NCBI RefSeq assembly: GCF_026616205.1
Contig: NZ_JANHGR010000001.1
Span: 1,922,001 to 1,986,000 of the forward strand
DNA from: Halolamina litorea
Lineage (GTDB): Archaea > Halobacteriota > Halobacteria > Halobacteriales > Haloferacaceae
Direction: 5' to 3'
Length of the DNA: 64,000 nt
In this document: in pieces, positions 1 to 7,676 of the stretch
Position numbering within the stretch: the stretch's first letter is position 1
Layout of the letters: each line of letters begins with the position of its first letter
Translations under genes and position numbers: made by a program
The notes under the pieces: model-generated
Databases searched by the model: none
Told to the model about the DNA's origin: nothing
Seen by the model: only the letters and a program-made list of their open reading frames with translations

Positions 1-503
1 ACTCGGTTCGCCAACTGGAGGAGATCGCCGAGCCCGACGCAACCGAACGAACGATCGTCGACCTCGGAGAGCTGGTGGCGCCGGTGGTCGCCGATTTCAG
101 AGAGGAGTACCCCGAGGTCGACCTCAGCTACGAGGCGTCGCCGGGCGTCCACGTCGTCGCCGACCAAGGACTCGAGTACGCGATCGAACACGCCATCGAG
201 AACGCGATCGTCCACAACGATCAGGCCACCCCGACCGTGTCGGTGAGCGTGAGCGAGGACACCGGTCGAAAGAACGGGAAGGTCCAGGTCCGGGACAACG
301 GGCCGCCGATCCCCGAGAGCGAGATCAGGGTCCTCGAGGCCGACGTGGAGTCGAGCAGCACGTACCACGGCTCGGGCGTCGGGCTCTGGATCATCCAGTG
401 GTGTGTCGACTCGCTGGGCGGCGAGCTCAGGTTCGGGGAGAACGAGCCCCGGGGAAACGTCCTCGACGTGTTCCTGCCGAGGAGCGACGCGGTGAGCGGG
501 TAA
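1..503 (+). CDS. Sensor histidine kinase, C-terminal part (5' end outside window)
   Basis: The reading frame is open from the first bases of the window, so only the end of the gene is present. The visible part is the ATP-binding domain of a histidine kinase: an N box (HAIENAIVHND), a G1-type motif (VRDNGPPIP) and a G2 box (GSGVGLWIIQW) followed by the usual closing strand. It would bind ATP and phosphorylate a His that lies upstream of the window. A GTG at 75 could be mistaken for a start, but the frame is coding before it. Sensor domains and signal are unknown. The next gene starts 73 bases downstream and looks unrelated. Confidence 0.82.
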   Translation, partial: SVRQLEEIAEPDATERTIVDLGELVAPVVADFREEYPEVDLSYEASPGVHVVADQGLEYAIEHAIENAIVHNDQATPTVSVSVSEDTGRKNGKVQVRDNGPPIPESEIRVLEADVESSSTYHGSGVGLWIIQWCVDSLGGELRFGENEPRGNVLDVFLPRSDAVSG

Positions 504-548
504 CGGCTACGCCCCCCGCCCGGCGGATCGCCGGCGCTTCAGCAACCC

Positions 549-553
549 TTTAG
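549..553 (+). promoter_or_regulatory. TATA-like box of thymidine kinase gene
   Basis: A TTTAG element lies 24-28 bases before the ATG at 577, the spacing of a haloarchaeal TATA box for a leaderless transcript. Seen in sequence; activity inferred. Confidence 0.45.
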
Positions 554-576
554 CCTTCCCCTGCCCCGGTTGGACC

Positions 577-1164
577 ATGCACGAGATCACCGGGAGCGGC
601 TTCGTCGAGGTCGTGGCCGGGTCGATGTTCTCGGGGAAGACCGAGGAGCTGCTCCGGCGACTTCGCCGGGCCGAGATCGCGGGACAGGACGTGGCAGCGT
701 TCACGCCAGCCATCGACGACCGCTACGGCGAGACCACCATCGGCTCCCACGAGGGCCGTCAGTGGGAGGCACAGGTGATCGACAACGTCGGCGAGGGCGT
801 CTGGGACATCCAGGACCACCTCAACGGCGAGGAGGTCGTCGCCATCGACGAGGCGAACTTCTTCGATAAGGACCTCGTCAACGTCTGTAACGTCCTCGCC
901 AACGACGGCCGGCGCGTTATCGTCTCGGGGACGGACATCACGTTCCGCGGCGAGCCGTTCACGCCGCTGCCGGAGCTGATGGCCATCGCCGAGTACGTCG
1001 ATAAGCTCCGGGCGATCTGTACGGAGTGTGGCGAGCCGGCGACCCGGAACCAACGGCTGGTCGACGGTGAGCCGGCACACATCGACGACCCGACCATCGT
1101 CGTCGGCGCCGAGGAGTCTTACGAGGCACGGTGTCGGAACTGTCACACCCTCCGGACCGACTGA
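577..1164 (+). CDS. tdk: Thymidine kinase
   Basis: This 195-residue protein should phosphorylate thymidine to dTMP with ATP in the nucleotide salvage pathway. The P-loop is GSMFSGKTEELLRR near residue 15. The lasso-domain zinc site is visible as CTEC around residue 148 and CRNC near the C-terminus. The DEANFF segment matches the Walker B region of type II thymidine kinases. The length is normal for the TK1-like family. The ATG follows a TTTA box at leaderless spacing. It stands alone between a histidine kinase and a membrane protein. Confidence 0.95.
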   Translation: MHEITGSGFVEVVAGSMFSGKTEELLRRLRRAEIAGQDVAAFTPAIDDRYGETTIGSHEGRQWEAQVIDNVGEGVWDIQDHLNGEEVVAIDEANFFDKDLVNVCNVLANDGRRVIVSGTDITFRGEPFTPLPELMAIAEYVDKLRAICTECGEPATRNQRLVDGEPAHIDDPTIVVGAEESYEARCRNCHTLRTD

Positions 1165-1195
1165 TGATGGCCACGGAAACGCCGGAGGACCGCCG

Positions 1196-1798
1196 ATGAC
1201 GACGTGGGTGGAGAACCCAGAGGGGGGGCGCGACCGCGGGCCGCGGGCGCTCGCCCGGGCGTGGGCGGAGGTGATCGTCCGACCGCGGCGGTTCTTCCGG
1301 AACGGGATCGCGCCGGCCGATCAGGCGCCCGGGCTGGTGTTCGGCGTACTCGTCGCCCTGGGTGCGGTCGGCGGGCGCCTGGCGACGGGCGACCTCCCGA
1401 GCTTCGAGACCGTCGACGCCATCCCGCCGTTCGTCCCCGAGACGGGGCCGGTTCGAGTGCTGTTGGTCCTCATGGGCGTCGGCCTGTTTCTCGCCCCGGC
1501 GACGTTCCACCTCGCGGCGGCGGTCGAGACGGTCGGGCTGTCGCTGCTGGCCCCGGACCGGGCGGGCGTGAGCGAGACGGTGCAGATCATCGCCTATGCG
1601 ACCGCCCCGTGTCTGCTGACCGCGGTGCCGTGGGCGCCGCTCCGGGTGGCGTGCTGTCTGTACGGTGCGGGGCTGTTGGTCGTCGGGACCGCGGTCCGGC
1701 ACCGAACGACGCTGCCGCGGGCGGCGATGGCGGCGGCGGTCCCGGCCGCGTTGGTGTTCGGCTACGGCTTCGGCGGGTTCGCGGCCGCCGGGCTCTGA
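1196..1798 (+). CDS. Yip1-like multi-pass membrane protein
   Basis: This 200-residue protein starts with a short polar segment containing VIVRPRRFFRNGI, then about five hydrophobic helices. That layout is typical of the Yip1/YIF1-like families common in haloarchaea, where an amphipathic leader with a PxxFF-type motif precedes the membrane domain. The ATG at 1196 is preceded by a GGAGG ribosome-binding site and follows the tdk stop by 31 bases, so cotranscription with tdk is possible. An upstream in-frame start at 1028 would overlap tdk heavily and was rejected. The specific role is unknown. Confidence 0.7.
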   Translation: MTTWVENPEGGRDRGPRALARAWAEVIVRPRRFFRNGIAPADQAPGLVFGVLVALGAVGGRLATGDLPSFETVDAIPPFVPETGPVRVLLVLMGVGLFLAPATFHLAAAVETVGLSLLAPDRAGVSETVQIIAYATAPCLLTAVPWAPLRVACCLYGAGLLVVGTAVRHRTTLPRAAMAAAVPAALVFGYGFGGFAAAGL

Positions 1799-1826
1799 GT
1801 CCGGATACGGGCGTTTCGACAACACC

Positions 1827-1830
1827 TTTA
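1827..1830 (+). promoter_or_regulatory. TATA-like box before the DHH-like gene
   Basis: TTTA lies 26-29 bases upstream of the ATG at 1856, matching a leaderless haloarchaeal promoter. Confidence 0.45.
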
Positions 1831-1855
1831 GGGCGGACCGTGTGGGTTCTCACAA

Positions 1856-4024
1856 ATGGGTAACTGCATTATCTGTGGCGCCGATACCCAGGGCCACATC
1901 TGTCAGTCGCACGAGGAAGACGTGGTGTTCGAGTTCCGGGGCGACAGCCCGGACCAGCTCGTCGAGAACCGATTCTACCGCGGCGTCGTCGACGGCTACG
2001 CCGACTTCGGCGTGTTCATCGACCTCTCGCCGAGCGTGACCGGCCTGCTCCACCGTTCGGAGCTCGACGGTCGCCTCGAGAGCCTCGATTGGGAGCCGGG
2101 AGACACCGTGTTCGTCCAAGTCAAGAACGTCCGTGACAACGGCAACATCGACCTGACCTCCTCGATCCGGCAGGCCGAACGCGAGTTCCGCGGGATGCTG
2201 ATCCAGGACGGCACCGAGGAACAGCTGCCGGAGGACGACGAGGGAAACGGGAGTGAGGAGGTCGAAGCGGGAAACGGACGTGAGCGGAACGGCGAGTCCG
2301 TAGCCGCGACGACCTCCGAGGAGGAGTCGACGGACGAGGCCACCGAAACGGACGAGCCCGCGGCGGAAACGGCCGACGACGAGTCGGTGACCGACGCTGC
2401 GGAGCCCGAAGAAGCGAGCGAGGAGGACGAGCCCGAGGCCAAGGCTGAATCCGAGCCCGAAACGGAAGCTGAGCCCGAGTCCGAACCCGAAGCCGAGGAC
2501 GTGACCCGCCGCGAGATCGGCGACCTCTCCGACCGCGTCGGCGAGGAAGTCCGTATCGAGGGCGAGGTCGTGAGTGTCCGCCAGACCGGCGGCCCGACCG
2601 TGTTCGAACTCCGTGACGAGAGCGGCGTCGTCGACTGTGCGGCGTTCGTCGAGGCGGGCGTCCGCGCCTACCCCGAGATCGAGGTCGGTGACATCGTCCG
2701 ACTGGACGGTGAGGTCGAACTCCGCCACGACGAACTGCAGGTCGAGACCGAGGCGCTGGTCGCCCTGGAGGGCGAGGAGGCCGAGGAAGTCGAACGGCGA
2801 CTCGCCGACGCGATGACCGAGCGCGCCCGCCCCGACGAGGCGACGCTGGTGGCCGAAGACGACGCCGTCGCGGCCGCGAGCGAGGAACTGCTCGACGCCG
2901 CAGAGGCGATCCGCCGCGCCGTGCTCGAGTCCCGACCGATCGTCGTCCGACACGCCGCGACCGCCGACGGCTACGTCGCCGGTGTGGCGCTCGAACGCGC
3001 GATCCTCCCGATGGTCCGCGAGGAGCACGCCGAGAGCGACGCCGAGTACCACTACGTGACCCGGCGCCCGCTCGAGGAGTCGGTGTACGGCATGAACGAC
3101 GCGACCAACGACGTGACCCGGATGCTGCAGGACCGGGACCGTCACGACGAGAAGCTGCCGCTGGTCGTGCTCGCCGGCACCGCCTCCACGGTCGAGAGCG
3201 AGGACGGCCTGGAGATGCTGGGCATCTACGGGGCACAGCGCGTCGTCGTCGACGCCGCGCCCGCCGACCCCGAGATCGCCGACGCGGCCGAGGTGCTGGT
3301 CAACCCGGCCGCCGACGGCCTCTCGACGGGCGCGCTCGCCTCGTCGCTGGCCTCGACGGTCACCCCCGAGGTCCGCGAGGAGATCGCCCACCTGCCGGCG
3401 GTCAGCTACTGGCAGGACACCCCCGAGGCCTACGTCGACGCCGCCAGCGAGGCCGGCTTCGACGCCGAGGCCGTGACGGAACTCCGTGAGGCCGTCGCAC
3501 TGGAGGCGTTCTACCAGTCCTACGACGAGAAGCGCGAACTGGTCGGCGACCTGCTGTTCGGCGAGTCCGTCGAGGCCATCGCCGCCGGCGCGCCGGAGGA
3601 CGCCGCCGAGTCCGAGACGCTCGCAGGTCACATCGCCACCCAGTTCCGCGAGAAGATGGATACCGAGGTCGAGACCGCCGAGGCGAACTTCGAGACCAGC
3701 GAGACCGACGGGATCGAGGTCGCCGTGCTCGATACGGATTCGTACACCCACAAGTACGACTTCCCGCCGAGTTCGCTCCTACTGGACGAACTCCACCGCC
3801 GCGGCGACGCGAGCGTGACGATCGGCGTCGCGATGGACGAACTTTGGGTCCGCGCGGACGCGGACATCGACCTGCGCGAGGTCGCCCGCGAGGCGGCCTC
3901 GAACGCGCCGGGCGCCGGCCTCACGGCCGCGGGCCTGCGCGAGGGGCGCATCGAGTTCCTCTCGGGTGCCCGCGAGGAAGTCGAGATCGCCGTCGTCGGC
4001 GCCGTCGTCGAGCAGTTCGACTGA
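1856..4024 (+). CDS. Zinc finger/S1/OB/DHH-like protein (RecJ-related, motifs degraded)
   Basis: This 722-residue protein has a short N-terminal zinc-finger-like motif (C4, C7, C16, H19), an S1 RNA-binding fold (about residues 38-105), a long acidic linker (about 115-215), an OB-fold (about 216-310) and a C-terminal DHH/DHHA1-like region. The architecture matches archaeal RecJ-like DHH proteins linked to DNA replication or repair. The catalytic signatures are altered. Motif I reads HAATADG from H366, motif II reads LAGTAST with no Asp, and motif III reads VVVDAA at D466 instead of DHH. The phosphoesterase is therefore probably inactive. A structural, Cdc45-like or RNA-binding role is inference. 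It is monocistronic with its own TATA-like box. Confidence 0.8.
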   Translation: MGNCIICGADTQGHICQSHEEDVVFEFRGDSPDQLVENRFYRGVVDGYADFGVFIDLSPSVTGLLHRSELDGRLESLDWEPGDTVFVQVKNVRDNGNIDLTSSIRQAEREFRGMLIQDGTEEQLPEDDEGNGSEEVEAGNGRERNGESVAATTSEEESTDEATETDEPAAETADDESVTDAAEPEEASEEDEPEAKAESEPETEAEPESEPEAEDVTRREIGDLSDRVGEEVRIEGEVVSVRQTGGPTVFELRDESGVVDCAAFVEAGVRAYPEIEVGDIVRLDGEVELRHDELQVETEALVALEGEEAEEVERRLADAMTERARPDEATLVAEDDAVAAASEELLDAAEAIRRAVLESRPIVVRHAATADGYVAGVALERAILPMVREEHAESDAEYHYVTRRPLEESVYGMNDATNDVTRMLQDRDRHDEKLPLVVLAGTASTVESEDGLEMLGIYGAQRVVVDAAPADPEIADAAEVLVNPAADGLSTGALASSLASTVTPEVREEIAHLPAVSYWQDTPEAYVDAASEAGFDAEAVTELREAVALEAFYQSYDEKRELVGDLLFGESVEAIAAGAPEDAAESETLAGHIATQFREKMDTEVETAEANFETSETDGIEVAVLDTDSYTHKYDFPPSSLLLDELHRRGDASVTIGVAMDELWVRADADIDLREVAREAASNAPGAGLTAAGLREGRIEFLSGAREEVEIAVVGAVVEQFD

Positions 4025-4537
4025 GACGCCGACCCCTGCGTGCCGGTTTCTGCGGTTTTCGTCCGCTCGGTAGTTGCTTCTGGGTTCAGCTACTGAGACT
4101 GCGATAGCGCCGCGATCGGTGACGACTGCAACAGCAACAGCGCCTCGATGCGTGACCTCTTGGACCGCAAAGCGCCGGATACGCGGGTCCGGCGCTGGAA
4201 AAGAGTCCCCGCTACTCCCCCCGCGCTCGCCGACCGCTTGCGAGCGCGAGGCGTCCACCGCCACCGCAACGGCGGTGGCGCGAAGCGCGAGCGGCTCCGG
4301 CCGCGAAGGAGCGCGAGGGGCGAGGGACTGTAGGGAGCGAGCCGGTTGGGGAGGGTGTGGCCGTTGTCCGGTAGCTGTGGGGCCACAAGTGCTCATGCTC
4401 GCTCCGCGGTCCTGTCCGCTTAGCAGTCACCGACGAGTCGCACGCGACGTTTCCCTACCGAGGCGGTTTCCACTCACTGTCGGTCGGGTTTCCCCGCCTC
4501 GCAACCCTTAACCCCAAAAACCACCCAACCAACACCA
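4025..4537 (+). other. 513-base intergenic region with no convincing gene
   Basis: Open frames here lack haloarchaeal coding character and have no family resemblance. The stretch contains three perfect hairpins (listed separately) and a GGTTGGGGAGGGTGTGG-type run near 4341-4361 that looks like a haloarchaeal intergenic repeat. The last 40 bases hold the promoter of elp3, including a CTTAACC box about 28 bases before the ATG. Confidence 0.6.
4171..4278. repeat. Three consecutive perfect hairpins
   Basis: Arms 4171-4179 and 4188-4196 pair over 9 bases (AGCGCCGGA). Arms 4222-4230 and 4240-4248 pair over 9 bases (CGCGCTCGC). Arms 4255-4262 and 4271-4278 pair over 8 bases (CCACCGCC). All have loops of 8-9 bases. 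They could be a structured RNA, a decayed miniature element or a transcription end for the upstream gene. Confidence 0.6.
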
Positions 4538-6208
4538 ATGAGCACGGACGCCGCCACCGACGGCGACCCCCCGGCCTTCGCCGACGCCTGTGAGGAACTC
4601 TGCCGCCGCATCATCGAGGACGGCCTCGAACGCGACGACCTCGAAGCCGCCAAACGGGAGGTCTGCAGCGACACCGGCGCGCCGAAGGTGCCCACCAACG
4701 GCGACATCCTGAGCTACGCTCCCGACGACCGACGGGACGACGTGAAGGAGGTCGTCCGACGCAAGCCCGTCCGGACCGCGTCGGGCGTCTCGCCCATCGC
4801 CATCATGACCTCGCCGCACCTCTGTCCCCACGGGAAGTGTCTCTACTGTCCCGGCGGGCCGGCCTCGGAGTTCTCCTCGGCGCAGTCCTACACCGGCCAC
4901 GAGCCGGCGGCGGCCCGCGGCGAGCAGAACGACTACGACCCCTACGGACAGGTCACCCTCCGCCTCGAACAGCTCCGCGCGATCGGCCACCCCGTCGACA
5001 AGGCCGAACTGATCCTGATGGGCGGCACCATGACCGCCCGGAGCCACGACTATCAGGAGTGGTTCGTCAAGCGCGCGCTGCAGGCCATGAACGAGTACGA
5101 CCTCGATTCGGACCCGAACCCCAGCCAGACGGAAAGCTTCGCCGAGCCCCGCGACGACCAGTCCTTCGAGTACCTCGAGGACGTGATCGCCCGGAACGAG
5201 ACCGGCGACATCCGCGTGACGGGGATCACCTTCGAGACCAAGCCCGACTGGTGCGATCCCGAGCAGATCGACCGCATGCTCGATTTGGGCGGCACGAAGG
5301 TCGAGGTCGGGGTCCAGACGACCTACGAGCGGATCAACCGCGAGATGCACCGCGGCCACGGCACACAGGCCTCCATCGACGCCAACCGCCGCCTGCGGGA
5401 CTCGGCGTTCAAGGTCGGCTTCCACATGATGCCCGGCCAGCCCGGCATGAGCCAGGAGATGTGCCGCGAGGACTTCCGCCAGCTGTTCGACTCGCCGCAG
5501 TGGCGCCCGGACTACCTCAAGATCTACCCCACGCTCGTCGTCGAGGGCACCCGGGTGTACGACATGTGGAAGCGGGAGGACTTCGACCCGCTCGACAACG
5601 AGACCGCCGCCGACGTGGTCGCCGACGCGATGAACGAGATCCCGAAGTACTGCCGGCTCCAGCGCGTCCAGCGGGACATCCCCGCGGACTTCATCGAGGG
5701 CGGCGTCTGGAAGTCGAACCTCCGGCAGCTCGCCCAACAGCGCGCCGAGGAGAAGGGCTACCAGATACGGGACATCCGTGCCCGCGAGGTCGGCCACAAC
5801 GACGAGGACCCGGATCCCGCCGAGATCACCCTGGACACTATGGAGTACGAGGCCGGCGGGGGCACCGAGCGCTTCATCTCCTTCGAGGACCCCGTTCGGG
5901 ACCTGCTGATCGGCTTCTGCCGGCTGCGGTTCCCCAACGACCCGGTGCGCCGGGAGCTGCAGGACGCCGCCCTCGTGCGGGAACTGCACGTCTACGGCTC
6001 TGAGGCGACGTTCGACGGCGACGCCGACGGCGGGAAGGAGTGGCAGCACCGCGGCTACGGCAAGCGCCTCGTCCGGGAGGCCGAGCGGCAAGCCAACGAG
6101 GCCGGCTACGGGAAGCTGAGCATCATCTCGGGGATCGGCGTCCGGGAGTACTACCGCGAGAAGCTGGGCTACCACCAGGACGGTCCCTACGTCTCGAAGC
6201 GACTCTGA
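4538..6208 (+). CDS. elp3: Elp3 tRNA U34 modification enzyme (radical SAM/GNAT)
   Basis: Elp3 forms the 5-carboxymethyl group on wobble uridine 34 of tRNA using radical S-adenosylmethionine chemistry and acetyl-CoA. The 556-residue protein shows the cluster-binding motif CPHGKCLYC (C96, C101, C104), the radical SAM barrel to about residue 370, and a C-terminal GNAT acetyltransferase domain containing GYGKRLV and GIGVREYYREKLGY. The length is normal for archaeal Elp3. The ATG follows a leaderless-type promoter, and a T6 run follows the stop. It lies in a stretch rich in translation-related genes (rqcH, pelA). Confidence 0.96.
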   Translation: MSTDAATDGDPPAFADACEELCRRIIEDGLERDDLEAAKREVCSDTGAPKVPTNGDILSYAPDDRRDDVKEVVRRKPVRTASGVSPIAIMTSPHLCPHGKCLYCPGGPASEFSSAQSYTGHEPAAARGEQNDYDPYGQVTLRLEQLRAIGHPVDKAELILMGGTMTARSHDYQEWFVKRALQAMNEYDLDSDPNPSQTESFAEPRDDQSFEYLEDVIARNETGDIRVTGITFETKPDWCDPEQIDRMLDLGGTKVEVGVQTTYERINREMHRGHGTQASIDANRRLRDSAFKVGFHMMPGQPGMSQEMCREDFRQLFDSPQWRPDYLKIYPTLVVEGTRVYDMWKREDFDPLDNETAADVVADAMNEIPKYCRLQRVQRDIPADFIEGGVWKSNLRQLAQQRAEEKGYQIRDIRAREVGHNDEDPDPAEITLDTMEYEAGGGTERFISFEDPVRDLLIGFCRLRFPNDPVRRELQDAALVRELHVYGSEATFDGDADGGKEWQHRGYGKRLVREAERQANEAGYGKLSIISGIGVREYYREKLGYHQDGPYVSKRL

Positions 6209-6217
6209 TCGGGGGTG

Positions 6218-6223
6218 TTTTTT
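6218..6223 (+). terminator. T6 run after elp3
   Basis: Six consecutive T bases 10 bases after the elp3 stop fit archaeal poly-T termination. The run also lies 26-31 bases before the next ATG, so it could serve as that gene's TATA-like element instead. Confidence 0.4.
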
Positions 6224-6248
6224 GCCCGGGTAGCGCCAACGACTGGGC

Positions 6249-6692
<444 letters not shown>

Positions 6693-6699
6693 TTCGCCG

Positions 6700-7021
6700 G
6701 AGGGCGTCGACTACGCTGCGTACCTACTACAGGCCGCGGAAACCGCACTAGATGCCGTCCGGTCGGCCGAGAACGTCCTCGAGATCCCTCTCCGGCGGTG
6801 ATCGAGGGGGAGTTCTGCGACTCCGCGGTCGTCCTTCGGTTCCGGTTCTGGATCGACAACCCCTCGGCGCGCCGGAATGGGGGACCCGCGCGGTGGTCAT
6901 CAGCGCCCTGAAGCGCGCGTTCGACGACGCGGGCATCGACATCCCGTTCCCCCAGCGGGAGGTCGCCGGCGACGCGGGGGCGACGCTCCGTCGGGAAGCG
7001 ACGGCCGGGCCGGGTGACTGA
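6700..7021 (+). pseudogene. Remnant of an MscS-type mechanosensitive channel
   Basis: Three short pieces in different frames together resemble the C-terminal cytoplasmic domain of MscS. From about 6706 one reads VDYAAYLLQAAETALDAV and ENVLEIP before a stop. From about 6798 another reads VIEGEFCDSAVVLRFRFWID. From about 6880 a third reads RAVVISALKRAFDDAGIDIPFPQR. The order is that of the family (VDY, SAVVLRFRFW, then K-AF--AGI-IPFPQ), but frameshifts and a stop separate them. No transmembrane part remains. The intact MscS gene at 39460-40485 is diverged, so this is not a recent duplicate of it. Confidence 0.72.
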
Positions 7022-7151
7022 CCGATCAGGCGATCGCCGGGCGGGTCGGGCGACTGGTCGATCCGGCGATGGAGGCGCGCATCGGACGACTGCTCCGACG
7101 GCGTCGGCCGCTCCGAAACGCCTAACCTTCGGCCGGGCGCAGTCGACGATC

Positions 7152-7589
7152 ATGCCACCGCGCGACGAGGTCGATCGGCTCCTGTTCGGCCGCGACCCCG
7201 TGCTGTCGACTCGACTGCTCCGTGTCGCCGGCGGACTGTTCGTGCTCGCCCTGTTGGCGTACCTCCCCGTTCGGTACATGGGGACGGTCTCGCTGACCGG
7301 ACCCGTCGTCACGGCCGGCCTCGCCGTCGCCATGTTCGGCGTGGCGGCGGCCGCCGCCTACGTCAACGATGGGCTGTTCGTCTCGGTCGCGCTCTCCTCG
7401 GGGGTCGGCGTCGGCTTCTACGCGCCCGCCATCGCCTTCGAGCTACAGGACCCCGGCGACGCCGCGCTGTGGGTGCTCGCCGCCGGCCCGTTCTCCTCGC
7501 TTGCGGTCGGGGTCGTCGGCTTCGCCGCCGGTGCGGGGCTGGCTCGGCTGCGGTCGTCGCGTCGCCGAGCGGGGGCGGATCGGCGGTGA
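7152..7589 (+). CDS. Small multi-pass membrane protein, unknown function
   Basis: This 145-residue protein has four hydrophobic segments (around residues 20-38, 42-65, 72-90 and 100-128) and a short basic C-terminus. I do not recognise a family. The ATG at 7152 is chosen because a CCTAACC box lies about 28 bases upstream; the in-frame extension to 7014 is arginine- and glycine-rich and unlike coding sequence. The stop falls inside a 35-base tandem duplication, so the C-terminal residues may have been altered by it. Confidence 0.65.
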   Translation: MPPRDEVDRLLFGRDPVLSTRLLRVAGGLFVLALLAYLPVRYMGTVSLTGPVVTAGLAVAMFGVAAAAAYVNDGLFVSVALSSGVGVGFYAPAIAFELQDPGDAALWVLAAGPFSSLAVGVVGFAAGAGLARLRSSRRRAGADRR

Positions 7590-7642
7590 CCGTCAACCGC
7601 CGAGCGGGGGCGGATCGGCGGTGACCGTCAACCGCCGAGCGG
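7563..7642. repeat. 35-base tandem repeat, 2.3 copies
   Basis: Copy 1 spans 7563-7597, copy 2 spans 7598-7632 and is identical, and a partial third copy reaches 7642. The repeat covers the stop codon of the preceding membrane protein gene and the spacer before rqcH. Confidence 0.9.
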
Positions 7643-7676
7643 AACGCCCTTCCCGATCGGCCGAGAAATCCGGCGC

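Noticed and set aside
1850-3751. 633-codon open frame on the minus strand
   Set aside because: It is antisense to the RecJ-like gene and its repetitive Leu/Gly/Val composition arises from the high GC of the opposite strand; no family match.
4074-4511. 145-codon open frame in the hairpin-rich spacer
   Set aside because: It lacks the acidic composition of haloarchaeal proteins and runs through perfect hairpins.
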